DNA of 64,000 nt from NCBI GenBank assembly GCA_022496805.1, contig CM040094.1:2937501-3001500 (forward strand), read 5' to 3'. Under the pieces are notes generated by a model that was given only the letters and a program-made list of their open reading frames with translations, was not told where the DNA came from and made no database searches. The translations under genes and the position numbers were made by a program. Shown here in pieces: positions 45,613 through 55,006 of the stretch; the first letter of the stretch is position 1; each line of letters begins with the position of its first letter. Source of the stretch: Pohlia nutans. Lineage: Eukaryota > Streptophyta > Bryopsida > Bryales > Mniaceae.

Positions 45613-46250
45613 AAACTGTACAGTAACTCTAATACATCTATCACAAAATTGTATTGAAATCCCTTTACAAAATGAAGAACATAGTTTCTTTTTTCACATT
45701 TTCATATTGTTGTTTTTTGCCATACATTTTGTTATAAATTATTGAGACAAACTAAGCTATATTGTATTATAGATTGATTCATTTACTCACATTCCATATA
45801 ATAAACTTATTCTATAGTTTCTATCTAGGTTGTCATGATAAATGATATGGTCCTGATTCAATAGTAAAAACCTTTCCTCACATGCTTCCGTCCCCCCGGC
45901 CTTTCCCTCTTCTCTCTCTGTCCAAACCAAACCCCCATGTCCACAAACTAGAGTCCCTTACAGATTCTCAACCACTCCCAACAATCCAGAAAACTAACCT
46001 TACCTTTAACCCCAGTAACAACTAATTACCTACCTTTAAACCTTGCTACCTTACACACTCACGTTCCCTTAATGCCTTGATTACAAATAGTAAACCTACC
46101 CATATTCCCCAAACCTCAAATCAACCCAACACCCATCTTCATCTGTCCCCATCCCATGACCAGCAAACATACTTAAAACCCAGACAAATTTACCACACTA
46201 ACTCTCTCACCACTCACCAAGTAAAGCCATGTCCCACACACCTACCCACA
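45613..46250. repeat. AT-rich DNA, then left part of dispersed repeat split by Ty3
   Basis: 45613-45877 shows nothing. 45878-46250 matches about 5745-6150 and stops at CCACA, the 5-bp target duplicated by the retrotransposon. Confidence 0.7.
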
Positions 46251-46641
46251 TGTTACGGACACGGCAATACACACAATAAATCTAAACAAGAAGTTCAGAG
46301 AGAACATGCAAGAACTAGATTGATCAGATGAGTACACAAACAACACCAAGAGAGGTGAGCTAGAGCTCTAAGAAATGCGTTGTCGAGACTGAAGAACCCT
46401 TCAGCCTCGACTCCTATATGTACTACTGGATAGGAAGCTTCTCGAGCTACTTCTGTGAACTAGGACGCTTCTCAAACAACTTCCACTAACCAGGAAGCTT
46501 CTCGAGCAGCTTCTTAGAATCTATTAGAATATACTAAGAATATTCTAAGAATCTTCCAGAACCTTCTAAAAGAATCTTTAAAGAATATTCTATAGAATCT
46601 TCAAGGAATCTTCTAGAAGTTTCTAATGTATGTCCGTGACA
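46251..46641 (-). repeat. 3' LTR of the Ty3 element
   Basis: 391 bp, identical to 52215-52605 apart from three substitutions that I can see (near 46265, 46419 and 46493). U3 is at the high-coordinate side. The TATA box is altered here (TATATG). Confidence 0.95.
46538..46623. promoter_or_regulatory. Heat-shock-element-like cluster in U3 (copy also at 52502-52587)
   Basis: GAANNTTC units start at 46538, 46549, 46559, 46583, 46595, 46606 and 46616, with one imperfect unit at 46572. Spacing is 10-13 bp. Units 46549/46559 and 46606/46616 each form a perfect four-part alternating nGAAn array. Two more GAAGCTTC sites lie further into the LTR. In the 5' LTR a TATATATA box (about 52379) is about 120 bp downstream of the cluster. 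Confidence 0.75.
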
Positions 46642-46691
46642 TCACCTCTCCTTCTAGCTTCGAGGTCTCCGAGAAGCAATGTTGTCGTCGG

Positions 46692-47045
46692 TCAATACCA
46701 TCGTAAAAAAATGAAGATTTGTCGCATGACGTCTGCAATGAACTCCAATTGTTGTTCACGAGGTAGATGGTTCATTGGTCCTTGAAGCCAACGGTAGTGG
46801 CCTACGCCTTCCACTTCTGACCAAGCATGAACTTCCGTGTCTTCATTGTGAAATTGTCCTGCAAACACGCCTTCTGGTAGACCATTGAAAGCAGGCTCTA
46901 CCTCGAATACAATCACCAGCGATCGGTTGCTTGGTATCCTTCGTCGTCGTCGTAGTACAGGCGGTTCTTCATCTCGGGGTCGCCTTCGTGGGTTCGTTGG
47001 TTGAGATGACACGACTAGTATACTATCTATCTCTTGACTATCCAT
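46692..47045 (-). CDS. Extra ORF between pol and the 3' LTR
   Basis: 117 residues on the same strand as gag and pol, starting 138 bp after the pol stop. It has an Arg-rich N-terminal part (NPRRRPRDEEPPVLRRRRR, about residues 18-36) and an acidic/aromatic C-terminal half (VEGVGHYRWLQGPMNHLPRE). There is no signal peptide or membrane segment, so it is not envelope-like. No family is recognised. The frame is intact in a young element, which favours coding over chance. Confidence 0.5.
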   Translation of the reverse strand: MDSQEIDSILVVSSQPTNPRRRPRDEEPPVLRRRRRIPSNRSLVIVFEVEPAFNGLPEGVFAGQFHNEDTEVHAWSEVEGVGHYRWLQGPMNHLPREQQLEFIADVMRQIFIFLRWY

Positions 47046-47182
47046 GACTGCAGACCAAACTATGACTACTTGAATAAAACTCTATTCTATCTTAGAGAAA
47101 ATAACAACATCAACTATGAGTTTTAGGTAGTGTCCTCCCCTCCTTTTATACTCTTGTCTAAAGAAACTTGAGAAAAAAGCTA

Positions 47183-49609
47183 TCATCGAGATGGCTTCGG
47201 TTTATCAGGATATCGTTGATGAAATTCCTGTACTTTTTGCGGCGCATTTGTAAGATTTTCGGCTGGCTCCCACGTTCGCTCATTAATATCGTAGCCGTAC
47301 CAATGAACAAGATACTCCAACTTGCCCCACCTTCGTCGTGAATCTAGCACCTTTTCGACCTCGTATTCCTCGTGGTTCTTAATTTCAATGCTAGGTGGCG
47401 GACTTTGCACTCTTCCAGGGAAAAATGATTCTCGATAAGGCTCCAATAAAGAGACATGAAAGACTGGATGTACCTTCATAACGGCTGGTAACTCCAGACG
47501 GTAAGCCACGGGATTGATTTGCTTCTGGACGACAAATGGTCCTAATCTGCGGTAGTCCAGCTTATCACACGGTCGTTTAGTCTTGATATTCCGTCGGAGA
47601 AGCCATACTTTATCTCCAATCTTGAAAGTAGGTGCCTCATTCCGGAATTTATCTGCGGTCCTCTTGTAAGATTCTTGGGCGGTCCGTAATTGAAGTTTCA
47701 ACGTAGCTTGAAGTTCCGACAGCTGCTTCGCAAAGCCTTCTGCTGCCGGATTGTTATTTGCTACTGGATTTAACAAATCGAGCTTTGGATGGTATCCATA
47801 ATTGGCAAAAAACGGTGTTTGTTGAGTCGACGCATGAAGGGTGTTGTTGTAAGCAAACTCGGCAAACGGTAGATACTTGGTCCAATCGTCTTGCTGGTAG
47901 TTGATGGTGCAACGTAGATACTGCTCCAAGATTTGATTCACCCGTTCTGTCTGACCGTCGGTTTGAGGATGAAAAGCCGAAGAAAGCTTGATATCCACCT
48001 TCAATATCTCAAAAAAAGATCTCCAGAACTTGGAAACAAACTGAGTTCCTCGATCCGATACAATATCATCTGGCAAACCATGATAACGATATACATTATC
48101 AAGAAAGAATCTTGCTGTGTCCTCACTTGACGATGTCTTCTTGCAAGGAATAAAGTGCGCCATCTTTGTGAGCCGATCCACCACAACAAAGATGTTGTCG
48201 AACGAGTTTGAAGGCGGCAGGTCCGTAATGAAGTCCATGGAAACTGAAGACCATGGTCGATGCGGAATAGGCAATGGCTGTAGAAGTCCATAGGGGCGAT
48301 GCCTAGGGTTCTTGGACCTTGAACAAATATCACAAGAGAGGACAAACTCCTTCACATCCTTCCACATTTGGGGCCACCAAAAGTCTCGCGAAATAAGCTC
48401 CAATGTCTTGTTGTATCCAAAATGACCTGCTGCTGGAAAGTCGTGGCGAGATTGGAGAACTCGAAGTCGTGTTGGTCCCTTTGGAATATACAGTCGCTCT
48501 TCAAAATACAAAAGATCTCCCTTTACCTTGAACTTGTCATTATCGGCACACTTCTTGATCTCAAGAGCTACAAAATCTTCAATTGTCGCAGTACGTACCT
48601 GGTTGAGGAAGTCCGCATCAATTGGTACGACAGCAGTGCAAATTCTAAAATGCTCCGATTTCAACAATGTAGCGCATTGTTGATCAAACGCTGCTTCTCT
48701 AGCTTTAGGCGCCATATACAATCTCCTCGATAATGCATCGGATAGTCCTTGTTGCTTTCCAGGCCGATAGGTGATAACAAAGTCAAATCGCGACAACGAC
48801 ATATTCCACCGAGCTTGACGTCGATTCAGGACTCGAGCCGACATGAAGTACTCTAAATTCTTGTGATCCGTATATACGGTCACCGGATGCGCAGCGCCTT
48901 CGAGAAAGTGTCGCCACTCTTGGAAAGAATCCACTATAGCAAGGAGTTCCTTATCGTGGATTTCGTAGTTGATTTCAGCGGCAGAGAACTTCCGAGAATA
49001 AAACGCAACTGGATGGAGCTTACTGTCTTCGCCCATCTGTGAAAGTACGGCTCTCAAAGCAAAATCCGAAGCATCAGTTTCCAAATAGAAGGCCTTTGCA
49101 AAGTCAGGGTGTACCAAGATTGGAGCCGTAGTAAACGTCGTCTTAAGATCTTGGAATGCCTTTTCTGCTTGAGGTCCCCATTCGAGCTTGTCCTTGCAAG
49201 TCAACCGAGTGAGTGGAGCAGCAACTCGAGAATAATTCTTGATGAAGATCCGATAGAAGTTAGCAAAGCCAAGAAAACATTGTACGTCTCTAACTGTCTT
49301 CGGAACCTCCCAGGATACAATTGCTTCCACCTTCTTGGGGTCCATCTTCAAGCCATCCGTAGTTGCAACGAACCCTAGAAATTCCATCTCCATTTGGTGA
49401 AATAGACATTTTTCCAACTTCGCGTAGAGTCCTCGTTCTCGTAGTTTCTCAAGAACCAAACAAACATGCTTCTTGTGTTCTTCTTCGTTCTTCGAAAATA
49501 TCAGAATGTCATCCAGATAGATGACAACAAAGTCGTCAAGGTGCTCCCGAAAAATGTCATTCATCATATGTTGGAAAACAGCCGGAGCATTGGTCAGGCC
49601 AAAAGGCAT
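47183..49609 (-). CDS. Ty3 pol, distal part: RT, RNase H, integrase, chromodomain
   Basis: 808 codons after the nonsense codon. RT motifs PFGLTNAPAVFQ and YLDD (residues 31-34); RNase H with D179 (YLETDAS) and D248 (VYTDHKN); integrase zinc site H389, H396, C426 and C429; catalytic D459, D519 and E555 with the D-X35-E spacing of retroviral-type integrases; GPF/Y-like RLGPFVV; and a chromodomain at about 748-788 (EYEVEKVLDSRR, YLVHWYGYD, TWEPAENL). The chromodomain places it among chromoviruses. All catalytic residues checked are present. Confidence 0.93.
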   Translation of the reverse strand: MPFGLTNAPAVFQHMMNDIFREHLDDFVVIYLDDILIFSKNEEEHKKHVCLVLEKLRERGLYAKLEKCLFHQMEMEFLGFVATTDGLKMDPKKVEAIVSWEVPKTVRDVQCFLGFANFYRIFIKNYSRVAAPLTRLTCKDKLEWGPQAEKAFQDLKTTFTTAPILVHPDFAKAFYLETDASDFALRAVLSQMGEDSKLHPVAFYSRKFSAAEINYEIHDKELLAIVDSFQEWRHFLEGAAHPVTVYTDHKNLEYFMSARVLNRRQARWNMSLSRFDFVITYRPGKQQGLSDALSRRLYMAPKAREAAFDQQCATLLKSEHFRICTAVVPIDADFLNQVRTATIEDFVALEIKKCADNDKFKVKGDLLYFEERLYIPKGPTRLRVLQSRHDFPAAGHFGYNKTLELISRDFWWPQMWKDVKEFVLSCDICSRSKNPRHRPYGLLQPLPIPHRPWSSVSMDFITDLPPSNSFDNIFVVVDRLTKMAHFIPCKKTSSSEDTARFFLDNVYRYHGLPDDIVSDRGTQFVSKFWRSFFEILKVDIKLSSAFHPQTDGQTERVNQILEQYLRCTINYQQDDWTKYLPFAEFAYNNTLHASTQQTPFFANYGYHPKLDLLNPVANNNPAAEGFAKQLSELQATLKLQLRTAQESYKRTADKFRNEAPTFKIGDKVWLLRRNIKTKRPCDKLDYRRLGPFVVQKQINPVAYRLELPAVMKVHPVFHVSLLEPYRESFFPGRVQSPPPSIEIKNHEEYEVEKVLDSRRRWGKLEYLVHWYGYDINERTWEPAENLTNAPQKVQEFHQRYPDKPKPSR

Positions 49610-49618
49610 GACGTTATA

Positions 49619-50740
49619 TTAAAAATGGCCATACCTTGTACGGAAAGCTGTCTTCCACTCGTCTCCTTCCTTGATTCGTACGAGGTTGTAAGCTCCCCTA
49701 AGATCAATTTTCGTAAAGATCTTTGCACGTCCGAGCTGCTCCAAGAGACCAGAAATCAAAGGTAACGGATAACGGTTTTTCTTAGTTATCTTATTGAGGC
49801 CTCGATAGTCCACGCACATTCGCAGAGAGCCATCCTTCTTTTTCACGAACAAAATCGGTGCCCCAGCTGACGACTTTGAGTGACGAATAAAATTCTTGGC
49901 TAGATTTTCGTCAATATACTTCCGCAATTCTGCCAACTCTATTTGCGATAAGTTGTAGATTGGGCCAAAAGGTGGTTGCATTCTTTCATGAAGATCTATA
50001 GCACAGTCGTAGGGTCGATGTTCTGGTAGCATGTCAGCATTTTTCTTTTCAAAGACATTTTTGAATCCTTCATACTGCTTTGGAATAACGAAAGTTGGAG
50101 TCGCATTTTTACGAGTCGGAGTAGCAAAGATGACAAAAGGTGTATTTTGCTTGGCTTCCTTCATAAAAGCCCTTGCACCTATAAACAAAGGTTTGTTTCT
50201 AGACATTGTCTTGGCAGATTCCACCTTCAAGGAGTTTGTTGGAAATGTTACTTTTCGCAACTTCCAATCTATTAATGGATTATATCTATCAAGCCAAGAT
50301 AGTCCCAAAATGACAGGACATGAAGGGGTCTTGATAACATTAAACACAATGTTGCTCTCATGGTTTTCAAGACGTATCTTCAACGGTTTAGTTTCATGGA
50401 TAACATTGCCCGAAGACAATGGTCGTCCGTCTATGACCTCTACATGGACAGGCTTTGGTTTCTTCACAAGAGGAATATTGTGAAGCTTGGTAAACTCTTC
50501 ATCTATGAAGCAAGCAGATGCACCCGAGTCTAATAAAGCATTAACTTGAAGTTCTTGAATACCAAAATGTAAAGGTACCATAAAACAATCTGAAGGTTGA
50601 GCTGAGAGGAAGGGACCTGGATTATTTTTGGATGTTGAGATGTCCAGCCGCACAGTCCCTATTGTGGCTGGGCGTCCTCGTTTTCCTGTATGCTTGTACT
50701 CCTCAGTCTTGTTGTTTGAGTCTTCTGTTTCTTCGAACAA
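49619..50740 (-). pseudogene. Ty3 pol, proximal part: protease and start of RT, ending in a nonsense codon
   Basis: 373 codons with an AT-hook-like GKRGRPA at 19-25, the aspartic protease motif LLDSGA (69-74), and RT motifs [18 protein letters not shown] and IDLRGAYN. It ends at TAA (49619-49621), and the same frame continues directly into the downstream 808-codon part, so one nonsense codon interrupts RT just before PFGLTNAP. The start overlaps gag by 82 bp in the -1 frame, as expected for gag-pol frameshifting. As written, full pol would not be made. Confidence 0.88.
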
Positions 50741-51708
50741 TTTGTAGCTTTATGGCCCGCCTCTCCACAATATAAGCACAAGTTTTGTTCAAACCGTCGC
50801 TTCTTTTCTTCAGCTGTGAGGGGCTTGAAACGTACCGCATCAATTTGCATAGATTCAGGACCTGTGGAGTGATTTTCTGGACCTTTTGAAAATGCAGCAA
50901 ATGCTCCCTCATTTCTCCAACCTGATCGTCTTTCTTGTCGTAATTCAAAAAGGCGGTTGTCACAAATAATTGCCTGAGATATAAGTTCTTCTAAAGTATC
51001 CACTTTAGGCATAGTGATCAACAAGTTTTTGACATCATCTCTCAGTCCATATCGAAATCGTGTCATAAACGCCTTATCGTTCCAATCAAGATCACATGTA
51101 AGTTGTTGGAATTCTGCAGCATAGATTGCAGCAGAACGTGATCCTTGTCGCAAATTTTGTATCTTTCTTTCAGCTACTCCTTCTCGATCGCTATCTCCAA
51201 ATACAACAGTAAATCTTTCCATGAAAGCCTCTAGGTTATAGAGTATTGGAGAATCCTTCTCCAATAGCGGAGCAAACCAAGAGCGAGCATTTCCTGATAA
51301 AAGAGTACCTATGAAAGCAACTTGAGTAAATCCATCTGGATAACGAGAAGGATATAGGCGTAGATAAAGCCGTACTTGTTGCACAAAACCTCGGAAATTG
51401 GTTCTTGTTCCATCAAACTTGTCTGGCATACTTGCTTTTGGTTCTTTTGTACTAGGCCTTGAATTGTCTATTAGGGTCGTGGGTGATACATGTCTTGCTT
51501 CTCTTAATCGAACAAGCTCTTGTTGTAGGCCGTGAATTTCTCGTCTAGCTTCTTCAGTCATTGGATCAATTTGAGGCTCTTTACTTGGATTGCGAAGAAA
51601 TGCGATCTCCTCCCGCACACTATTCATAAGAGCTTGCAGATCTGCAAGAGTTGCCACTCTATTCTCTATTTGTGGCGATGCACTATCCATGGCCTGATTT
51701 ATTTCCAT
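50659..51708 (-). CDS. Ty3 gag
   Basis: 349 residues. The central part ([36 protein letters not shown]) is a typical retrotransposon gag domain. A zinc knuckle of CX2CX4HX4C form, [14 protein letters not shown], lies near residues 313-326. It packages element RNA into cytoplasmic particles. The first ATG follows a leader of about 500 nt. The frame is intact. Confidence 0.92.
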   Translation of the reverse strand: MEINQAMDSASPQIENRVATLADLQALMNSVREEIAFLRNPSKEPQIDPMTEEARREIHGLQQELVRLREARHVSPTTLIDNSRPSTKEPKASMPDKFDGTRTNFRGFVQQVRLYLRLYPSRYPDGFTQVAFIGTLLSGNARSWFAPLLEKDSPILYNLEAFMERFTVVFGDSDREGVAERKIQNLRQGSRSAAIYAAEFQQLTCDLDWNDKAFMTRFRYGLRDDVKNLLITMPKVDTLEELISQAIICDNRLFELRQERRSGWRNEGAFAAFSKGPENHSTGPESMQIDAVRFKPLTAEEKKRRFEQNLCLYCGEAGHKATNCSKKQKTQTTRLRSTSIQENEDAQPQ

Positions 51709-51839
51709 ATTAAGGAGATAAATCGATTGAAATTTAGAAAAGAAAAAGTTGTTAAATCTTTGGAGAAGATGGTAACACTATCTATTACTAAAACTAATTT
51801 GGAGAAAAGAGAAAATAAAACACTAAAAAATCTCAGCTT

Positions 51840-52214
51840 TAGAGGAGGGTAATCCGCAACCTCTAAGAACGCTTTCAAGAAGAGGGGTAATCCACGCTCT
51901 ATCAAGAAGGCAAGATTCTGAAATCGATGTTAATAGTCCTTTCTATTAGCTTTGCTAAAAAGAAGGAATTAATACCAATCCAAGGGAGACTAATCTGCAA
52001 CCCTTAGAACGCTTAAGTATCTTTAAAGGAAGGAGTAGTCCACTCTTTGCCTTTGAAAAACTAAGCTCTGATATTGAAATTGAGAAAATATCAGTTTAGA
52101 GGAAAGTAATCAGCAACCTCTAAAGCGCTAGAATACCTTCAAGAAGAGGGGTGATCCGCTCTCAAGCAAGAAGGATCCAGCTCTGATATTAAGATGAAAT
52201 CAGTCTCGACAAAC
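51840..52214 (-). repeat. Leader region of the Ty3 element with three diverged tandem units
   Basis: Units of roughly 110-150 bp containing GCAACCTCTAAGAACGC, AAGAAGAGGGGTAATCC and CTCTGATATT occur at about 51838, 51985 and 52090. Each unit ends near a TATCAGAGC complement. There is no coding. Confidence 0.6.
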
Positions 52215-52605
52215 TGTTACGGACACGGAAATACACACAATAAATCTAAACAAGAAGTTCAGAGAGAACATGCAAGAACTAGATTGATCAGATGAGTACA
52301 CAAACAACACCAAGAGAGGTGAGCTAGAGCTCTAAGAAATGCGTTGTCGAGACTGAAGAACCCTTCAGCCTCGACTCCTATATATACTACTGGATAGGAA
52401 GCTTCTCGAGCTACTTCTGTGAACTAGGACGCTTCTCAAACAACTTCCACTAACCAAGAAGCTTCTCGAGCAGCTTCTTAGAATCTATTAGAATATACTA
52501 AGAATATTCTAAGAATCTTCCAGAACCTTCTAAAAGAATCTTTAAAGAATATTCTATAGAATCTTCAAGGAATCTTCTAGAAGTTTCTAATGTATGTCCG
52601 TGACA
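52215..52605 (-). repeat. 5' LTR of the Ty3 element
   Basis: 391 bp with TG...CA ends. It carries the promoter: HSE-like cluster at 52502-52587, then TATATATA at about 52379-52385, reading toward lower coordinates. Confidence 0.95.
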
Positions 52606-53737
52606 CCACACACCATGATTTATTCATAACAAAAATAAACCCATGCCACCAATCAATAATTTACCCTGACACGACATCTTATCTTCCTTTATACCACTTA
52701 CTAGTATCCCATCCTAAAAATTCTCACACCCGTCCACATACTAATCCCACCAGCTCTAAATTTATCACCAATATCACACACATTTCCACTCACCCATCAA
52801 TTCATCACACATTCATAAGCCCTGTGCCACATCAATTACACGACTAACCAAGGTCACAAAAACAAATGCTCTTACCCTGTTTCTATACCTCCCTGTTCTC
52901 AAAAACCTACCTAAAAATTCACTCTACCAACCTATATACACCCTACCACCACTTACTTAGAAGAGGCACGACAATGCTTGGAGACATCCACAATATGCAT
53001 CTTGGCTGGGTACTTTGTACTTGAGGGATTGTTTTCTGAAAACTCATCATCTTGTGTAAACAACATTGATTTCACTTCCATATTGATGGGATGTACCTAC
53101 GACTAGCCAGATCTTGTGCATAGGTGAGATTTAGTTTTGTTTGACTTCCGGAAAACTTCATTCCGGTTTAGCCAACCTTTGAAGTTTGAAGTTTTAGATT
53201 TTGAGATAGTAAACCTTTTTGGTGTGGGTAGCTAAATCCCGTGGGTAGGTCAAATTTGGTTTGACCTCGGGGAAAAACTTAGATGGGTTGAAGGTTATTG
53301 GTGAAACGAAGAAGGGATACTATTCTCAATAGTTGGTGACTGAATGTATGATACTGCGCTTTGTTAGGAAACCTAATCATAAAATTAGGCCTTATGTAGG
53401 AAGTGGCAATTGCCCAAAAATAGCTTGTAGAGCTCTTAGACACTAGTAATTGATACTCATTCAATGACACTAAAGTTCGTGAGACACTCGACGGATGTAA
53501 AGAAATTAATTGTTTGATCGCATACAAACAACTTCATACACAGGTAGCCTAGTACCTCGTACAAGACAACATTAATGCAAACGACTTCTTGATCATAATG
53601 AGAGATGAACAAGGAATACACTACACTGTGAATGCAGGACTGAGCACGGCCTTCTTGCCAGTGGAGCTAGCCTAGACACCAACGGGCTAAAGGAAAAGAG
53701 AAAGCTAGACTCGAAGGGACACAACTAAATCAAGATC
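52606..53737. repeat. Right part of split dispersed repeat and mixed repeat fragments
   Basis: 52606-52890 continues the repeat broken at 46250, matching 6150-6420. 52964-53300 matches 7300-7545. 53301-53352 matches 13390-13440. 53353-53737 shows no gene or known element. Confidence 0.65.
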
Positions 53738-54539
53738 TAAGGTAACTATATCTAAAAGCGACCATTTCTTTAAAGCGTGCATAGCTCAATCTTCCATAAT
53801 AAGTAGATTTGACACCCTACTGTTGATGAGAATGTGCACAATCTGAACATCAGAGTTTAGGGTCGCTTTAAGGTCAACCTATAGTTAGCACTTTGGAAAT
53901 TCATAACTTATTCATATGGTGTTCAAATAATGCATGCTAAAGTGCATTGAAATTCTCTTGAACTTACTATTAAGACCCACTGAAAATATTTTCTGTGTTA
54001 TGTGTGTAAATAGGCTCAATTGGTAAGGTGAACGCTTTAAGAACACCTCCACCCTTGCTCGCCAATTGTGACTCTCCAAAAGGCAAGTAGAGGGCTCAAA
54101 ATGTGGGGAGGGACGCGCTAAAATCCAAGAGCCTGACCCTTGCTCTAGAAAGGGCCACTGGGAGAAGAGGGGCGCGAATCCAGCGTGAATGCGACAAACA
54201 ACTCAAGGTCCGGAAGAGCAGGGGCATCACTGCCACATGGGCTGCCGCCTTCTATTTGGGGGTTGAGGTGCCTCGATCTGTTGAGGTGGCCGGGGTACAA
54301 ACTGCGAGCTCCCGAATTAGCAGCAAATCTCCCAAATTATCTCCGCAAAATGGGCGCGCTGAGAGAACTCGTGGACTCTGAACAATGGCGAGCCAGGGAG
54401 CATTTTTGAGGAGCCCGCAAGACTAATCCAAGTTGGGCGCGGAAGGGTGGAGGACGGAAACATGCCCGGGCGCGCCACAGAGGCTTGCGGCCAGATGTAG
54501 CGCGCAAGGGTGGCGATGCTCTAAGGTATAGTTACCTTA
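53738..54539. mobile_element. MITE of the TAAGGTAA family with GC-rich insert (802 bp)
   Basis: The ends are TAAGGTAACTATATCT (53738) and AGGTATAGTTACCTTA (ending 54539). The first 290 bp align with the complement of 2679-3043, down to the TGTGTGTAAATAGGCTCA segment. About 54040-54520 is an additional GC-rich stretch absent from the smaller copy, containing GGCGCG motifs. Its open frames have no recognisable domain. Confidence 0.7.
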
Positions 54540-54593
54540 TGCTACAAAGAAAAGCTTAGGAGATTAACCCTTAAAGGACAATTTGGGTCCTGG

Positions 54594-54835
54594 GTGGGCA
54601 GCCCGAAGAATCTGCATGAGGAATCTGGGAAACGGGCTGCGGTGTGGGCAGGACGAGTTGTCGGGGTGGATCAGGCTCACAAACTGAGCGTTCGTGCTCC
54701 TGGTTCGAGCTACAGTGCTCCCGGTGGGTCCCTGTGCAGTAACTGTCATCTGCCAGCCTGGGATTTGAACCCGGTAAACCACCCATTGTGGACTGGCACC
54801 CCCCTCCCCTCATCACATGCATAGAGACCATACCC
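54594..54835. other. GC-rich subterminal region with tRNA-like sequence in the piggyBac 3' end
   Basis: On the minus strand, TGCCAGTCCACAATGGGTGG is followed by GGGTTCAAATCCCAGG and CTGGCA. This gives a box B and a closing 6-bp stem (TGCCAG/CTGGCA), but it is too short for a tRNA. It could be a SINE fragment or part of the element's own subterminal structure. Confidence 0.35.
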
Positions 54836-55006
54836 CCATACCAAGCTCATTGCAAACTCAAATCAGACCATACTCAGATCAGACCATACCAAGCTCATTG
54901 CAGTGAGTTTAGCTTGCATTCACAAGCACCATTCACCAAAATCTGAACATTCTCCAAAATCTGAACAGACCATTCACAATCTCATTACAAAAAATGAATA
55001 GAAAAT

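Larger units (their letters stand above)
46251..52605 (-). mobile_element. Ty3/gypsy chromovirus LTR retrotransposon (6.36 kb)
   Basis: Complete element: 391-bp LTRs at both ends, TG...CA termini, and target duplication CCACA (46246-46250 and 52606-52610). Gene order on the minus strand is gag, protease, reverse transcriptase, RNase H, integrase, chromodomain, then an extra ORF. The purine tract AGAAGGAGAGGTGA lies directly before the 3' LTR (46642-46655). A tRNA-Met-like primer site (ATATCAGAGCTGG) is about 25 nt inside the 5' LTR rather than adjacent. Three differences between LTRs seen by eye mean a recent insertion. Confidence 0.95.

Noticed and set aside
54740..54810. Genuine tRNA gene inside the piggyBac 3' end
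   Set aside because: Only a box B and a short closing stem are present; the segment is too short and lacks D- and anticodon-arm structure.
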